The position numbers were made by a program, and so were the translations under genes. A DNA stretch of 64,000 bases, taken from the NCBI GenBank assembly GCA_905210435.1, contig CAJLWO010000002.1, positions 62,001 through 126,000 on the forward strand. Reading direction: 5' to 3'. The notes beneath the pieces are model-generated. The model searched no databases. It was not told the DNA's origin and saw nothing but the letters and a program-made list of their open reading frames with translations. Position 1 is the stretch's first letter. Each line of letters starts with the position of its first letter. The stretch is from an uncultured Bacteroidales bacterium (GTDB taxonomy: Bacteria > Bacteroidota > Bacteroidia > Bacteroidales > Muribaculaceae). This document shows positions 18,499-28,018 of the stretch, piece after piece.

Positions 18499-20829
18499 AT
18501 GAAGGGAAATCGGCTTAAATTAATGCTGGCGCTGTCATTACTGTTGCCCGCTTTGTCAGTAAATGCATCTGACGCACCGTCGTCGCAACGTGTAGGACTC
18601 GTGCTGAGCGGAGGCGGTGCCCGCGGCATAGCAGAGATAGGTGTGATTCAGGCACTTGAAGAGAACCAGATACCTATCGACTACATCACCGGCACGTCGA
18701 TAGGCGCCATAGTGGGCGGATTGTACGCCGCCGGCTATTCCCCGGCGGAGATGCTTGAACTCGTAAAGTCGAAAATGTTCATGGAGGCGTCGACCGGCAA
18801 CATCGACCCGCGCTACCGCTACCAGTTCTTCAAGCCTGAGCAGAAACCGACAATGCTCAGTCTCAACATGTCTCCCGGCTCCATGAGCCTCAGCCCTATC
18901 CTTCCGTCAAGCCTCATATCGCCGATGCCGATGAACTTCTATTTCATGGCTATTTTCGCGCGCTATACGGCGCAATGCGGCGGCGATTTCAACAAACTGT
19001 TCGTGCCGCTGCGCACCGTTGCGTCCGACATGACCCGTAAGGAGGCCAAGATATGGAGCAGCGGACAGCTGACCGATGCCGTAAGGTCGTCGATGAGTTT
19101 TCCGGTAGTGTTCAAGCCCGTCACATATCAGGGCGCATTGCTCTACGACGGCGGCATATTCAACAATTTCCCCGTCGACATCATGAAAAAGGATTTCCAT
19201 CCCGACATCATCATCGGCGTGGACATTCATTCCACCGACACTATAAAGCATTTCCCCGACGTACTGCAACAGATGGATATGCTCGTGATACGTCCGCAGA
19301 ATTATGACCTGGCTGCCGAGGACGGGATAAAACTGCGCATCAACCTCAACAAATACTCGTTGCTCGACTTTGACAAGGCCGATGAAATCTACAGCATCGG
19401 CTACAAGCACGGTCTGGCAATGGTCGACTCGATAAAAAAACGCGTCGTGGCACGGCGTCCGGCAGCGCAGGTCGAGGAACGGCGCCGCAGGTTCAAGGAA
19501 GCCACCCCGCGGGCATATTTCGATTCGGTAAACGTGAGCGGCGGCACAAAGTCACAGAACGAATACCTCAGCTATCTGTTCACTACCGAGCATCCCGACA
19601 CGTTCGGCATACAGTCGGCGCTTAAATCATACACTATGGCCGTGTCGACCTCGCGTCTCAATGACCTTGAACCTGAGGCGGTCTACGACAAAGAGTCGGG
19701 CCGGTTCAAGCTATTGCTACGCGCTTCGGTGAAAAGCCCGATCGACATAGGCATAGGAGGATTCGTCACCTCCTCCACCAATTCCATGTTGTTTCTGTCG
19801 CTTGGCTACAATTCGCTCAACCATAAGGCCGTCAATGCCTCAGTCAGCGGATGGATAGGACAAAGCTACATGGCCGGAATGCTCGACACTCGGCTCATGC
19901 TCCGTCGCCGTCACGTCTCGGCACTCGGATTTGAAGCTGTGATATGGCGTCAGAAATTTTATGAGAATGACAAACTTTTCTATCAGACCGACGCGCCTGC
20001 GTTCATCACTAACATCGAGACATTCACCCGGTTTAAGTTTTCACGGGCAACAAGCCGTCAGGGCATCTTCTCCATGGGGATAGCCTACGGACACACCGAC
20101 GACCGTTTCTACAACAACGACGAGAGCATAGTCAACTCGGAGACCGACCGCAACAAGACAATACGCGACATCGGACAACTGTCGGCGCGGTGGACTTATT
20201 CCACCCTTGATGACAATACACTCCCCCTCGAGGGCCGGTATATCGGCGTGCTCGGCCAGGGTATATGGGAAAGATACCATTTCACCCAGGGCGCCCCTAT
20301 GCGGCGTTCTGTCAACCCGTCGGAGAAAGGCCACGACAAATGGCTGCAACTCGAAATGAAATATCTCGACTACTTCAGCCTCGGGTCAAAATGGTCGCTC
20401 GGGCTTGAAAGCGACATCATCATGTCGACCCACCATCTTCTCCGCGACTACAATGCCGCGATTGTCAATACCGCTTCATTCAATCCCACCCCGGCATCAT
20501 ACAACGTGTTCAATCCCAAATTGCGTGCAAATTCATTCATTACAGCCGGCCTCGTACCCGTCTACAAATTCAACGACCGCCTGACGGCACGCCTCGCCAT
20601 GCACGGCTTTATCCCCATGCGTCCGATACACCAGGCTGCCGACGGTACCGCATGCTATGGCCGCTGGTTCTCCCGCGCTTCACTCTACACCGAACTGTCA
20701 GCCTCCCTCAAACTACCCTTCGGCAACCTGACAGCCTACGGCACATACCAGACCTCCCCCGGCAACCGCTGGGGCGTAGGCATCTCCTTCGGCTACTTCA
20801 TCCTCGCCCCCCGCATGACAAGACTGTAA
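18499..20829 (+). CDS. Patatin-like phospholipase with C-terminal outer-membrane barrel
   Basis: A 776-residue secreted protein with a signal peptide of about 24 residues. The patatin domain shows the oxyanion loop SGGGARGIAEIG near 38, the nucleophile motif GTSIGAIVGG near 71 and the catalytic Asp in YDGGIFNNFPV near 219. A POTRA-like stretch (about 345-400, VNVSGGTKSQNEYLSYL) leads to a BamA/Omp85-type beta-barrel that ends with aromatic strands (WGVGISFGYFILAP). The layout is like PlpD-type phospholipases with a 16-stranded barrel, which act on membrane phospholipids. Whether the patatin domain faces outward or into the periplasm cannot be seen. Confidence 0.9.
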   Translation: MKGNRLKLMLALSLLLPALSVNASDAPSSQRVGLVLSGGGARGIAEIGVIQALEENQIPIDYITGTSIGAIVGGLYAAGYSPAEMLELVKSKMFMEASTGNIDPRYRYQFFKPEQKPTMLSLNMSPGSMSLSPILPSSLISPMPMNFYFMAIFARYTAQCGGDFNKLFVPLRTVASDMTRKEAKIWSSGQLTDAVRSSMSFPVVFKPVTYQGALLYDGGIFNNFPVDIMKKDFHPDIIIGVDIHSTDTIKHFPDVLQQMDMLVIRPQNYDLAAEDGIKLRINLNKYSLLDFDKADEIYSIGYKHGLAMVDSIKKRVVARRPAAQVEERRRRFKEATPRAYFDSVNVSGGTKSQNEYLSYLFTTEHPDTFGIQSALKSYTMAVSTSRLNDLEPEAVYDKESGRFKLLLRASVKSPIDIGIGGFVTSSTNSMLFLSLGYNSLNHKAVNASVSGWIGQSYMAGMLDTRLMLRRRHVSALGFEAVIWRQKFYENDKLFYQTDAPAFITNIETFTRFKFSRATSRQGIFSMGIAYGHTDDRFYNNDESIVNSETDRNKTIRDIGQLSARWTYSTLDDNTLPLEGRYIGVLGQGIWERYHFTQGAPMRRSVNPSEKGHDKWLQLEMKYLDYFSLGSKWSLGLESDIIMSTHHLLRDYNAAIVNTASFNPTPASYNVFNPKLRANSFITAGLVPVYKFNDRLTARLAMHGFIPMRPIHQAADGTACYGRWFSRASLYTELSASLKLPFGNLTAYGTYQTSPGNRWGVGISFGYFILAPRMTRL

Positions 20830-21012
20830 AAACAAGATGTGATTTATCAATATATTTTGTAATTTATGTATTGTATGTGATGTATCGGAGTATGTGAAGT
20901 ATGTAATTTTGAGATTGTAAAATTTTGTATTTACCTGCCGTTAATCTCGCGAAAAATTATTAAATTCGCAATTAAGGCATTTATTCAAATTCTACGCAAA
21001 AATGACCCGGAA

Positions 21013-21558
21013 ATGAATGGTTTCTTGAAAATATCAGGTGAATATACATCGTGGAATGTGTACCGCAAATCGGTGATAATCTGCGATGTTACAGAGATGT
21101 TCATAAGCCGTGCACTTCCGCGCGGGTCGCGCACCATCGACCAGATGCGGCAGGCTGCCCGTTCCTGCAAGCAGAATATCGTTGAGGGTGTCAGTGACGG
21201 CACCGTGTCAATCGAAATGTGCATAAAACTTATCGGCGTAGCCCGTGGGTCGGTAATGGAACTGCGTGAGGACTATGCTGATTTTCTGCGGCAACATAAA
21301 TGCGAGATATGGAGCAAAGATGACTCCCGCACCCTCGCTACGCGAAATTACAGCCGTACCCACTATGATGCGCGTGAATATGTCGATAAATGCGAGGCTC
21401 GCTCCAACGAGACTGTCGCCAACATCATGCTCACTTTAATACGACAAATGGAAGCCATGTTAGCCAAAGTCCTTAAAGCGCTTGAAGCGCAATTTCTTGA
21501 AGACGGCGGCCTCAAGGAGGCTATGAGCCGCGAGAGGCGTAAAAGGCGCGGATACTGA
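21013..21558 (+). CDS. Four-helix bundle protein
   Basis: A 181-residue member of the four-helix-bundle proteins found scattered in Bacteroidetes (the suffix type related to S23 intervening-sequence proteins). Family phrases are YRKSVIICDVTEMFISRAL, SRTIDQMRQAARSCKQNIVEG and the EARSNETVANIMLTLIRQ helix. The function is unknown. It starts the low-GC accessory islet of 21.0-23.6 kb. Confidence 0.8.
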   Translation: MNGFLKISGEYTSWNVYRKSVIICDVTEMFISRALPRGSRTIDQMRQAARSCKQNIVEGVSDGTVSIEMCIKLIGVARGSVMELREDYADFLRQHKCEIWSKDDSRTLATRNYSRTHYDAREYVDKCEARSNETVANIMLTLIRQMEAMLAKVLKALEAQFLEDGGLKEAMSRERRKRRGY

Positions 21559-21758
21559 CAGCCGTGCAATATCAAATGTTGATGGTAGGCATGTGGTGCA
21601 TGTATTTTATTTGACCATACGGTTTAAAATGCCAAAAGATGATTTTTTGAGATGAAATATTTTTATATCGTTGAGAATAATTATCTTTGTAAAGTCAGTA
21701 AACGCTTGAATATAGTGCTGGCAAAATATAATACGCAATTAATAAAAACATATACGAG

Positions 21759-22718
21759 ATGGCAAAAAAGAAAACGCGGATATATGAGAATCCTATACCT
21801 GTAAAAAACGGCAAAAAGAAGATGACTGACAGTATATATGATAATTTAGGCGATATGAGGCTGATGCTTATGACCACCATGGCGGAGATGGGTATCAGTG
21901 CGGAAGAATATGACAGTTTTCTCAAAAGCGACATTGACAGGGAAAAGATAAAGAAAGCCATGCTTGATATGTCGGATTATCCTTTTGACGATGATTTCGA
22001 AGAATATGAATTTGAAGATGAAGATGAGGATTCAAGGCCGTCCCTGACTTTGCGGCCTATCAACACCAAGGTGGTTCCGATGCCTGATGCCGATAAAAAA
22101 TCGCTTCGGATTAAGGTGCAGATGAATGATGTCAGCAAGCCGCCGATGTGGCGCGAACTTGTCATTCCGGCCGATTTCAATTTCTCGCAGCTCCACTATG
22201 CCATTCAGGCTGCAACAGGACTTATGAACTGCCATCTGTGGCAATTTCAACGCCGGGCATATCAACCGGATTTACAGATAGGTATTCCTGTAAAAGACGA
22301 ATACGGGTATGGACTTGAAGAATGGACGCATGACGCGGATAAAACGCCTGTAACGGCATTTCTCGCCAAAAAGGGTGACAAACTCGAATATGTCTATGAC
22401 TTTGGCGATGACTGGATTTTCACCGTCAGTGTGCTTGAAGTCATGGAACGTGACGGAGAGGTGGCGCAATTAAAGAAATGGAAGTGCGACATGCAACCCA
22501 TCGAGGACTGCGGAGGCGTATATGAATATTGCAGACTGCGCGATATAGCTGAAAACATGAGCAAAATCGACAAAAAAGAGAGAAAAAAGATTACTGAGTA
22601 TTACGGATTTGATGATTTCGACATGTTTGCCGCTTGGCTTGATGAAGCGAATATCGACCCCGAACATATCAGCGAGAGACTTGCCGATATTCCCGACGAG
22701 TTCGAGGATATCGACTGA
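21759..22718 (+). CDS. Plasmid pRiA4b ORF-3 family protein
   Basis: A 319-residue protein with the pRiA4b ORF-3 domain (PF07929) in residues of about 110-245: LRIKVQMNDVSKPPMWRELV, LHYAIQAATGLMNCHLWQF and YDFGDDWIFTVSVLEV. The N-terminal 100 residues are charged, with an acidic run (DDDFEEYEFEDEDED). The C-terminus is a short helical tail. The domain is frequent on mobile DNA as a passenger gene; its function is not established. Codon use is more AT-rich than in flanking housekeeping genes, which agrees with transfer. Confidence 0.85.
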   Translation: MAKKKTRIYENPIPVKNGKKKMTDSIYDNLGDMRLMLMTTMAEMGISAEEYDSFLKSDIDREKIKKAMLDMSDYPFDDDFEEYEFEDEDEDSRPSLTLRPINTKVVPMPDADKKSLRIKVQMNDVSKPPMWRELVIPADFNFSQLHYAIQAATGLMNCHLWQFQRRAYQPDLQIGIPVKDEYGYGLEEWTHDADKTPVTAFLAKKGDKLEYVYDFGDDWIFTVSVLEVMERDGEVAQLKKWKCDMQPIEDCGGVYEYCRLRDIAENMSKIDKKERKKITEYYGFDDFDMFAAWLDEANIDPEHISERLADIPDEFEDID

Positions 22719-22805
22719 TAATGTCTGCGACATTTGTCTTTCCGATAAAAAACAGGCATTTGACTTAAATACTTATAAAAAGTCAAAAGTCTCGGAATTT
22801 TGTTG

Positions 22806-22813
22806 TAATTTTG
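22806..22813 (+). promoter_or_regulatory. Putative -7 box of the GNAT toxin-antitoxin-like pair
   Basis: TAATTTTG fits the Bacteroidetes -7 box 29 bases before the first gene of the pair. The -33 box is not clear. Confidence 0.45.
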
Positions 22814-22841
22814 CAATCTACTTGATAATGAGAATAAAACT

Positions 22842-22997
22842 ATGGCAAGACCTATTAAAGAAACGCCTGTATTGGAGGGGGAAGATGCCCGTCGATTTAT
22901 TGAACACATGAACACGACTCGCATTGAATCATCTGAAAAAAAGCGTAGGCGGCTGGCTAATTATAAATTAGCAATGAGCATTTTAGTTAATAAATAA
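22842..22997 (+). CDS. Small basic protein, antitoxin-like partner of a GNAT protein
   Basis: A 51-residue protein beginning MARPIKETPVLEGEDARRFIEHM. It has a helix after residue 13 and a basic patch (EKKRRRL) near residue 35. It ends 6 bases before the GNAT gene, with a -7 box 29 bases upstream. The size, the MARPIKETP opening and the tight coupling to an acetyltransferase of the TacT kind suggest an antitoxin. This rests on context rather than a recognised domain. Translated by hand from 22842; the frame is clean. Confidence 0.6.
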   Translation: MARPIKETPVLEGEDARRFIEHMNTTRIESSEKKRRRLANYKLAMSILVNK

Positions 22998-23003
22998 TCT
23001 ACT

Positions 23004-23555
23004 ATGCAAGCTGAGGAAATATTAGCTGATTATGAAATACGGAAACTCGGATTGAATGACAAGGTCAAGCAATTCGATTGTGGAGATGAAGACATTAACG
23101 ACTTTATCATTAACGATGCGCCCTTATATCGAAAAACATTGCTTGCCATGACATATATCCTCGAGCACAAGGGTACAAACAGGGTTGTGGCTTATTTCAG
23201 TGTCGCCAATGACAGAATTTCAATAAAGGATTTCCCGTCAAATACAGATTTCAATCGATTCAGAAAGCATAAATTTGTCAACGAAAAGAGATTAAAAAGC
23301 TATCCTGCAATCAAATTATGTCGATTAGGTATAGATAAGTCCATTCAGGGACAGCATATCGGAACTTTTATTATAGATTTTGTAAGTACGTTATTTATAA
23401 CTGACAATAAATCAGGTTGTAGGTTTCTGACCGTAGATGCTTACCGAAATGCTATTCCATTTTATCTCAAAAACGATTTTGCTTTTTTAAGTTCCGAAGA
23501 TGAAGATCAGGACACACGGCTAATGTATTTTGACTTGAGCGACCTTGAATCTTAA
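23004..23555 (+). CDS. GNAT acetyltransferase, possible tRNA-acetylating toxin
   Basis: A 183-residue GNAT protein. FDCGDEDINDFI near residue 22 is the typical opening of the TacT/AtaT-like group, which acetylates aminoacyl-tRNA. The acetyl-CoA region is seen in KLCRLGIDKSIQGQHIG and the last motif in VDAYRNAIPFYLKNDF, where a conserved Tyr sits. The sequence is AT-rich compared with its neighbours. It lies 6 bases after a 51-residue possible antitoxin. An ordinary metabolic or protein N-acetyltransferase remains possible. Confidence 0.75.
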   Translation: MQAEEILADYEIRKLGLNDKVKQFDCGDEDINDFIINDAPLYRKTLLAMTYILEHKGTNRVVAYFSVANDRISIKDFPSNTDFNRFRKHKFVNEKRLKSYPAIKLCRLGIDKSIQGQHIGTFIIDFVSTLFITDNKSGCRFLTVDAYRNAIPFYLKNDFAFLSSEDEDQDTRLMYFDLSDLES

Positions 23556-23652
23556 ATTACATAATTCAGGACAACAAGTCACAATCAATCATGAGTATAG
23601 CAAACTGAGAATAAAAAAGATTGGGGGAGGTGTGGTTTTTTGGTGGCGGGGG

Positions 23653-23683
23653 TTGTAAGTGCCGGGGGATTTTTGTAATTTTG
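23653..23683 (+). promoter_or_regulatory. Promoter of pyrBI
   Basis: TTG (23653-23655), 20 bases, TAATTTTG (23676-23683). The predicted start of transcription is near 23690, which gives a leader of about 66 bases before pyrB. Confidence 0.7.
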
Positions 23684-23756
23684 CAGGCAAACAGCCACGG
23701 GGATGCCGACACGGTTTTTCCACGGATTCGGACTCCCCTCTAAATATCTCACTGCA

Positions 23757-24677
23757 ATGAATCAGCACAGCTTGGTATCTATCTCCGACTTGAGCAAAGA
23801 GAAGATGCTCCATCTTCTGGAGCAGGCCCGCTATTTTGAAGAGCATCCCAATCACAAAATCCTTGACGGGAAAGTTGTGGGGACGCTTTTTTTTGAACCG
23901 TCAACACGTACGCGACTGAGTTTCGAGACGGCTGTCAACCGCCTCGGAGGCCGTATCATCGGTTTTGCCGACGCCAACACTACTTCGTCGTCAAAGGGTG
24001 AGACCCTGAAGGACACGATAAAGATGGTGTCGAATTATGTCGACCTGATAATCATGCGCCACTATCTCGAGGGGGCGGCAAGATATGCCGCCGAGGTGAC
24101 CGAAGTGCCTGTAATCAACGCGGGCGACGGCGCCAACCAGCATCCGTCGCAGACGATGCTCGACCTCTACTCCATCTACAAGACCCAGGGAACGCTCCAG
24201 GGCCTTACCATCACTTTGGTGGGCGACCTCAAATACGGACGCACAGTCCACTCCCTCATCATGGCGATGAAATATTTCAACCCTACGTTCCGTTTCGTGG
24301 CCTGCGACGAGCTGCAGATGCCGAAGGAGTATCTGAAATATTGCGACGAACAGGGCATAGACTACAGCATACACACTGACTTCTCGCCCGAGGTTATCAA
24401 CTCATCCGACATAATATACATGACACGCGTACAGCGCGAGCGCTTCACCGACCTTGCCGAGTATGAACGGGTGAAGGATCTGTACACGCTGCGCAATTCG
24501 ATGCTCGACAACTCGCGCGACAATCTGCGCATACTCCATCCGCTGCCCCGTGTCAACGAGATTGCTCCCGACGTCGACGACAATCCGAAGGCATACTATT
24601 TCAATCAGGCCCGCAACGGCCTGTACATGCGCCAGGCTCTCATCTGCGACGCACTCCAGATAACGCCCGACGCATAA
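23757..24677 (+). CDS. pyrB: Aspartate carbamoyltransferase catalytic subunit
   Basis: PyrB condenses carbamoyl phosphate with aspartate, the committed step of pyrimidine synthesis. The carbamoyl-phosphate loop FEPSTRTRLSFE lies near residue 48, followed by HPSQTMLDLYSI, and the HPLPRVNEI motif lies near the C-terminus. The 306-residue length is typical. I chose ATG 23757 (MNQHSLVSISDLSKE) over an in-frame ATG 54 bases upstream because it fits the family start. It is followed by pyrI, forming the two-subunit enzyme. Confidence 0.96.
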   Translation: MNQHSLVSISDLSKEKMLHLLEQARYFEEHPNHKILDGKVVGTLFFEPSTRTRLSFETAVNRLGGRIIGFADANTTSSSKGETLKDTIKMVSNYVDLIIMRHYLEGAARYAAEVTEVPVINAGDGANQHPSQTMLDLYSIYKTQGTLQGLTITLVGDLKYGRTVHSLIMAMKYFNPTFRFVACDELQMPKEYLKYCDEQGIDYSIHTDFSPEVINSSDIIYMTRVQRERFTDLAEYERVKDLYTLRNSMLDNSRDNLRILHPLPRVNEIAPDVDDNPKAYYFNQARNGLYMRQALICDALQITPDA

Positions 24678-24730
24678 CGTGGGCAACCTGTAAAAACATC
24701 TGACTACTTAAGAGTAAAAAACATATCGGA

Positions 24731-25192
24731 ATGACAACCAACAAGACATCGCTCGCCGTTGCGGCACTGCGCAACGGCACCGTGATAGACCATATACCGG
24801 CCGACCAGCTGTTCAAATGCGTCAAGATATTAGGGGTAGAAAATCTCTCCAACCAGCTTACCATCGGCAACAACCTCATGAGCCACAAACTCGGAGCCAA
24901 AGGCATCATCAAGATTGCCGACGTCACTTTCCCGGAGAAAGTGCTCAACCGCGTCGCCCTCGTAGCTCCGACAGCGGTGGTCAACATCATACGCGACTAC
25001 CACGTGGTGGAGAAACGTCCCGTAGTGCTCCCCCGCACAGTAGTGGGAATAGTGCGCTGCTCCAACCCCAAATGCATCACCAACAACGAGCCGATGGCGA
25101 CAAAATTCGAGGTAGTAGACCCCGAGACACGCACCATACGCTGCCACTACTGCAACCATGCGACCACCGGCGCCAAAGCCGACATAATATAA
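24731..25192 (+). CDS. pyrI: Aspartate carbamoyltransferase regulatory subunit
   Basis: A 153-residue regulatory chain that binds CTP/ATP and couples to PyrB. The allosteric domain holds NGTVIDHIPADQLFKCVKIL. The C-terminal zinc domain shows four Cys, in CSNPKC and CHYCNH. It is 53 bases after pyrB and is closed by a perfect terminator hairpin. Confidence 0.96.
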   Translation: MTTNKTSLAVAALRNGTVIDHIPADQLFKCVKILGVENLSNQLTIGNNLMSHKLGAKGIIKIADVTFPEKVLNRVALVAPTAVVNIIRDYHVVEKRPVVLPRTVVGIVRCSNPKCITNNEPMATKFEVVDPETRTIRCHYCNHATTGAKADII

Positions 25193-25227
25193 ATCAATCC
25201 GGACACAGATTATGTACGGATTGATTT
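25191..25227 (+). terminator. Terminator of pyrBI
   Basis: Perfect 11-bp inverted repeat AAATCAATCCG / CGGATTGATTT with a 15-base loop, starting at the pyrI stop codon and followed by TTT-rich sequence. Confidence 0.8.
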
Positions 25228-25286
25228 GAAATTTTCTCTTTATTATCTTTTAGTCTTAATACGGTTTATACTTTCATATTACCATA

Positions 25287-25856
25287 ATGGCAAAGAAACA
25301 GAACTGGAAACCGGGAACGATGATTTATCCCCTGCCTGCCGTCATCGTGACATGCGGACGCGACATCGAGCACTCCAACATGCTCACCGTGGCGTGGACA
25401 GGTACGATATGCACCAATCCGGCCATGTGCTATATCTCGGTGCGCCCCGAACGCCACAGCTATCCGATGATAAAGGAAACGATGCAGTTCACCATCAACC
25501 TTACCACGGAGGCGCTCGCCCGCGCCACCGACTGGGTGGGAGTGAAATCGGGACGCGACTTCGACAAATGGAAAGAGACGGGGCTTACCCCGGCGCAGGG
25601 CGTGGCGGTAAGCTGCCCCTACATCGAGGAGTCGCCGCTCAGCATCGAATGCCGTGTCAAGACGATAATGCCTCTCGGCAGCCATGACTTGTTCATAGCC
25701 GAGGTGGTCAATGTCATAGCCGACGAAAGCCTCATCGACCCGGAGACCGGCGCCTTCAACCTCGGCAATGCCGGACTCATCAACTACAGCCACGGCAACT
25801 ACTACCGCCAGGGCGAGCAGATAGGCCGCTTCGGCTGGACAGTAAAAAAGAAATAA
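25287..25856 (+). CDS. Flavin reductase-like (FMN-binding) protein
   Basis: A 189-residue protein of the flavin reductase-like domain family (PF01613). Markers are the opening GTMIYPLPAVIVTCG, NMLTVAWTGTICTNPAMCYISVRP, the SYPMIKETMQFTINL strand and the GNAGLINYSHGNYY end. Members bind FMN and reduce it, or act on small substrates with NAD(P)H. The partner and physiological substrate are unknown. It lies upstream of glyA on the same strand after the pyrI terminator. Confidence 0.88.
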   Translation: MAKKQNWKPGTMIYPLPAVIVTCGRDIEHSNMLTVAWTGTICTNPAMCYISVRPERHSYPMIKETMQFTINLTTEALARATDWVGVKSGRDFDKWKETGLTPAQGVAVSCPYIEESPLSIECRVKTIMPLGSHDLFIAEVVNVIADESLIDPETGAFNLGNAGLINYSHGNYYRQGEQIGRFGWTVKKK

Positions 25857-25901
25857 TCCGACAAAAAGAAGAAATAAATTTTACCAATATATACAGTATC
25901 T

Positions 25902-27182
25902 ATGGAAAGAGACAATGCTATTTTCGACATCATCGCCCGCGAGCATGACCGTCAAAAGAAAGGAATCGAACTCATCGCATCGGAAAACTTCGTCAGCGAC
26001 CAGGTAATGCAGGCGATGGGCTCATGCCTTACCAACAAGTATGCCGAAGGTTATCCCGGCCATCGTTACTATGGCGGTTGCCAGGTGGTAGATGAGGCGG
26101 AACAGCTGGCAATCGACCGCATCAAGGAAATATTCGGAGCCGAATACGCCAACGTACAGCCCCACTCGGGCGCGCAGGCCAACATGGCGGTGTTCATGTC
26201 GGTGCTCCGTCCGGGCGACAAGTTCCTCGGCCTCAACCTCGCACACGGCGGCCATCTGTCGCACGGAAGCCCCGTCAACTTCTCGGGCCTGATGTTCCAG
26301 GCATTGGAATATAACGTAAAAGAGGATACCGGCCTCATCGACTACGACCAGATGGAGGAAGTGGCACGCCGCGAGCGTCCGCGTCTCATCGTGGGCGGTG
26401 CCAGCGCCTACTCACGCGAATGGGACTACGCCCGCATGCGCCGTCTCGCCGACGAAATCGGCGCCATACTCATGATCGACATGGCCCACCCCGCCGGACT
26501 TATCGCAGCCGGACTGCTTGACAACCCCGTAAAATACGCACATATCGTCACTTCGACCACCCACAAGACACTCCGCGGCCCACGCGGCGGTATCATCCTG
26601 CTCGGCAAGGATTTCGACAATCCCTGGGGCAAGACCACACCGAAGGGCGTAGTCCGCAAGATGTCGTCGCTCATCGACTCGGCCGTATTCCCCGGCGTGC
26701 AGGGCGGCCCGCTCGAACATGTCGTAGCCGCAAAGGCTGTGGCATTCGGCGAAGCTCTCCAGCCTTCATACAAGGAATATCAGGCACAGGTCAAGAAAAA
26801 CGCCGCAGTCATGGCGCAGGCCCTTGTCGACAAAGGATACAAAATCATATCGGGTGGCACCGACAACCACTGCATGCTCGTAGACCTCCGCACCAAGTTC
26901 CCCGAACTCACAGGTAAAGTGGCAGAAAAAGTGCTCGTCGACGCCGACATCACCGCCAACAAGAACATGGTGCCCTTCGACAGCCGCTCGCCCTTCCAGA
27001 CTTCGGGTATCCGTCTCGGCACGGCAGCCATCACTACCCGCGGCGCCAAAGAGGAACTCATGGGCGAAATCGTCGAAATGATTGACACAGTGCTCTCCAA
27101 CCCCGAAAACGACAAGGTGATAGCTTCGGTGCGCGAAAAAGTCAACGCCACAATGAAGGACTACCCGATGTTCGCCTACTAA
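25902..27182 (+). CDS. glyA: Serine hydroxymethyltransferase
   Basis: A PLP enzyme that interconverts serine and glycine and supplies 5,10-methylene-tetrahydrofolate. The PLP lysine is in TSTTHKTLRGPRGG near residue 222. Other markers are ELIASENFVS, GYPGHRYYGGCQVVD and VQPHSGAQAN. At 426 residues it is full length. plsC follows 23 bases after the stop. Confidence 0.97.
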   Translation: MERDNAIFDIIAREHDRQKKGIELIASENFVSDQVMQAMGSCLTNKYAEGYPGHRYYGGCQVVDEAEQLAIDRIKEIFGAEYANVQPHSGAQANMAVFMSVLRPGDKFLGLNLAHGGHLSHGSPVNFSGLMFQALEYNVKEDTGLIDYDQMEEVARRERPRLIVGGASAYSREWDYARMRRLADEIGAILMIDMAHPAGLIAAGLLDNPVKYAHIVTSTTHKTLRGPRGGIILLGKDFDNPWGKTTPKGVVRKMSSLIDSAVFPGVQGGPLEHVVAAKAVAFGEALQPSYKEYQAQVKKNAAVMAQALVDKGYKIISGGTDNHCMLVDLRTKFPELTGKVAEKVLVDADITANKNMVPFDSRSPFQTSGIRLGTAAITTRGAKEELMGEIVEMIDTVLSNPENDKVIASVREKVNATMKDYPMFAY

Positions 27183-27205
27183 TCCGGTAAATCTCACGAC
27201 GTCAG

Positions 27206-27925
27206 ATGCTCGCGCTTTATTATATATATTTCTTCCTTATCGCGGTGCCGGTGCTGTTCTCGCTGACAGTGCTGACATGCATCGTCATACTCATCGGCAC
27301 GGCCATAGGCAACGGCTCATGGTGGGGGTATTACCCGGCAATGGTGTGGGCCAAGGTGTTCTGCATACTGTCGCTCGTGAAAGTGTCGGTAAGAGGGAGG
27401 GAGAATATCGACAAGCGCACATCCTACGTATTTGTAGCCAACCATCAGGGTGCCTATGATATTTTCTCGGTGTACGGCTACCTCGGGCATAATTTCAAGT
27501 GGATGATGAAAAAGAGTCTGCGCAAAATCATGCTCGTGGGGTATACGTGCCAGAAATGCGGGCACATATTCGTGGACCGCAGTTCGCCGACGGCTATACG
27601 CCGCACCATCGAAACGGCCGAAAAGCGCCTGTGCGACGGCATGTCGCTGGTGGTGTTTCCCGAGGGAGCTCGTACATTCACCGGCAAGATGGGCCCGTTC
27701 AAGAAAGGAGCATATCAGCTCGCGCTTGAATTCCACCTGCCGCTTGTGCCCGTCACCATCGACGGTTCGTTTGACATAATGCCGCGTATGCGCTATGTGC
27801 CACGGCCGGGACGCATCGTGCTGACGATACACAAGCCGATTGCCCCGCCCGCCGACGAAGCCGCCCGCACCGAGGTGATAGAACAGACACGACAGGCGAT
27901 AGAATCGTCGCTCGGCAACAGCTGA
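27206..27925 (+). CDS. plsC: 1-acyl-sn-glycerol-3-phosphate acyltransferase
   Basis: A 239-residue membrane acyltransferase that makes phosphatidic acid from lysophosphatidic acid. One N-terminal transmembrane segment runs from residue 3 to 32 (YYIYFFLIAVPVLFSLTVLT). The HX4D motif is NHQGAYD near 80 and the substrate motif is FPEGART near 152. Length is normal. It lies directly after glyA and is probably co-transcribed with it. Confidence 0.93.
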   Translation: MLALYYIYFFLIAVPVLFSLTVLTCIVILIGTAIGNGSWWGYYPAMVWAKVFCILSLVKVSVRGRENIDKRTSYVFVANHQGAYDIFSVYGYLGHNFKWMMKKSLRKIMLVGYTCQKCGHIFVDRSSPTAIRRTIETAEKRLCDGMSLVVFPEGARTFTGKMGPFKKGAYQLALEFHLPLVPVTIDGSFDIMPRMRYVPRPGRIVLTIHKPIAPPADEAARTEVIEQTRQAIESSLGNS

Positions 27926-27958
27926 CGAACTTTCCGCCAAATATCATTGTTATACGAA

Positions 27959-28014
27959 ATGGCATGCATTCTGACATGAATGTTGCCATTTTGTCATTTA
28001 TGACTGACAAAAAT
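27959..28014. promoter_or_regulatory. Two adjacent inverted repeats upstream of groESL
   Basis: The first inverted repeat is ATGGCA..CATT/AATG..TGCCAT (27959-27989). The second is TTTTGTCA / TGACAAAA (27989-27996 and 28005-28012). A third short one, GTGAC/GTCAC, lies at about 28050-28066. They do not match CIRCE. They could be activator or repressor sites for the chaperonin operon, or the end of the plsC transcript. Confidence 0.45.
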
Positions 28015-28018
28015 GAGT

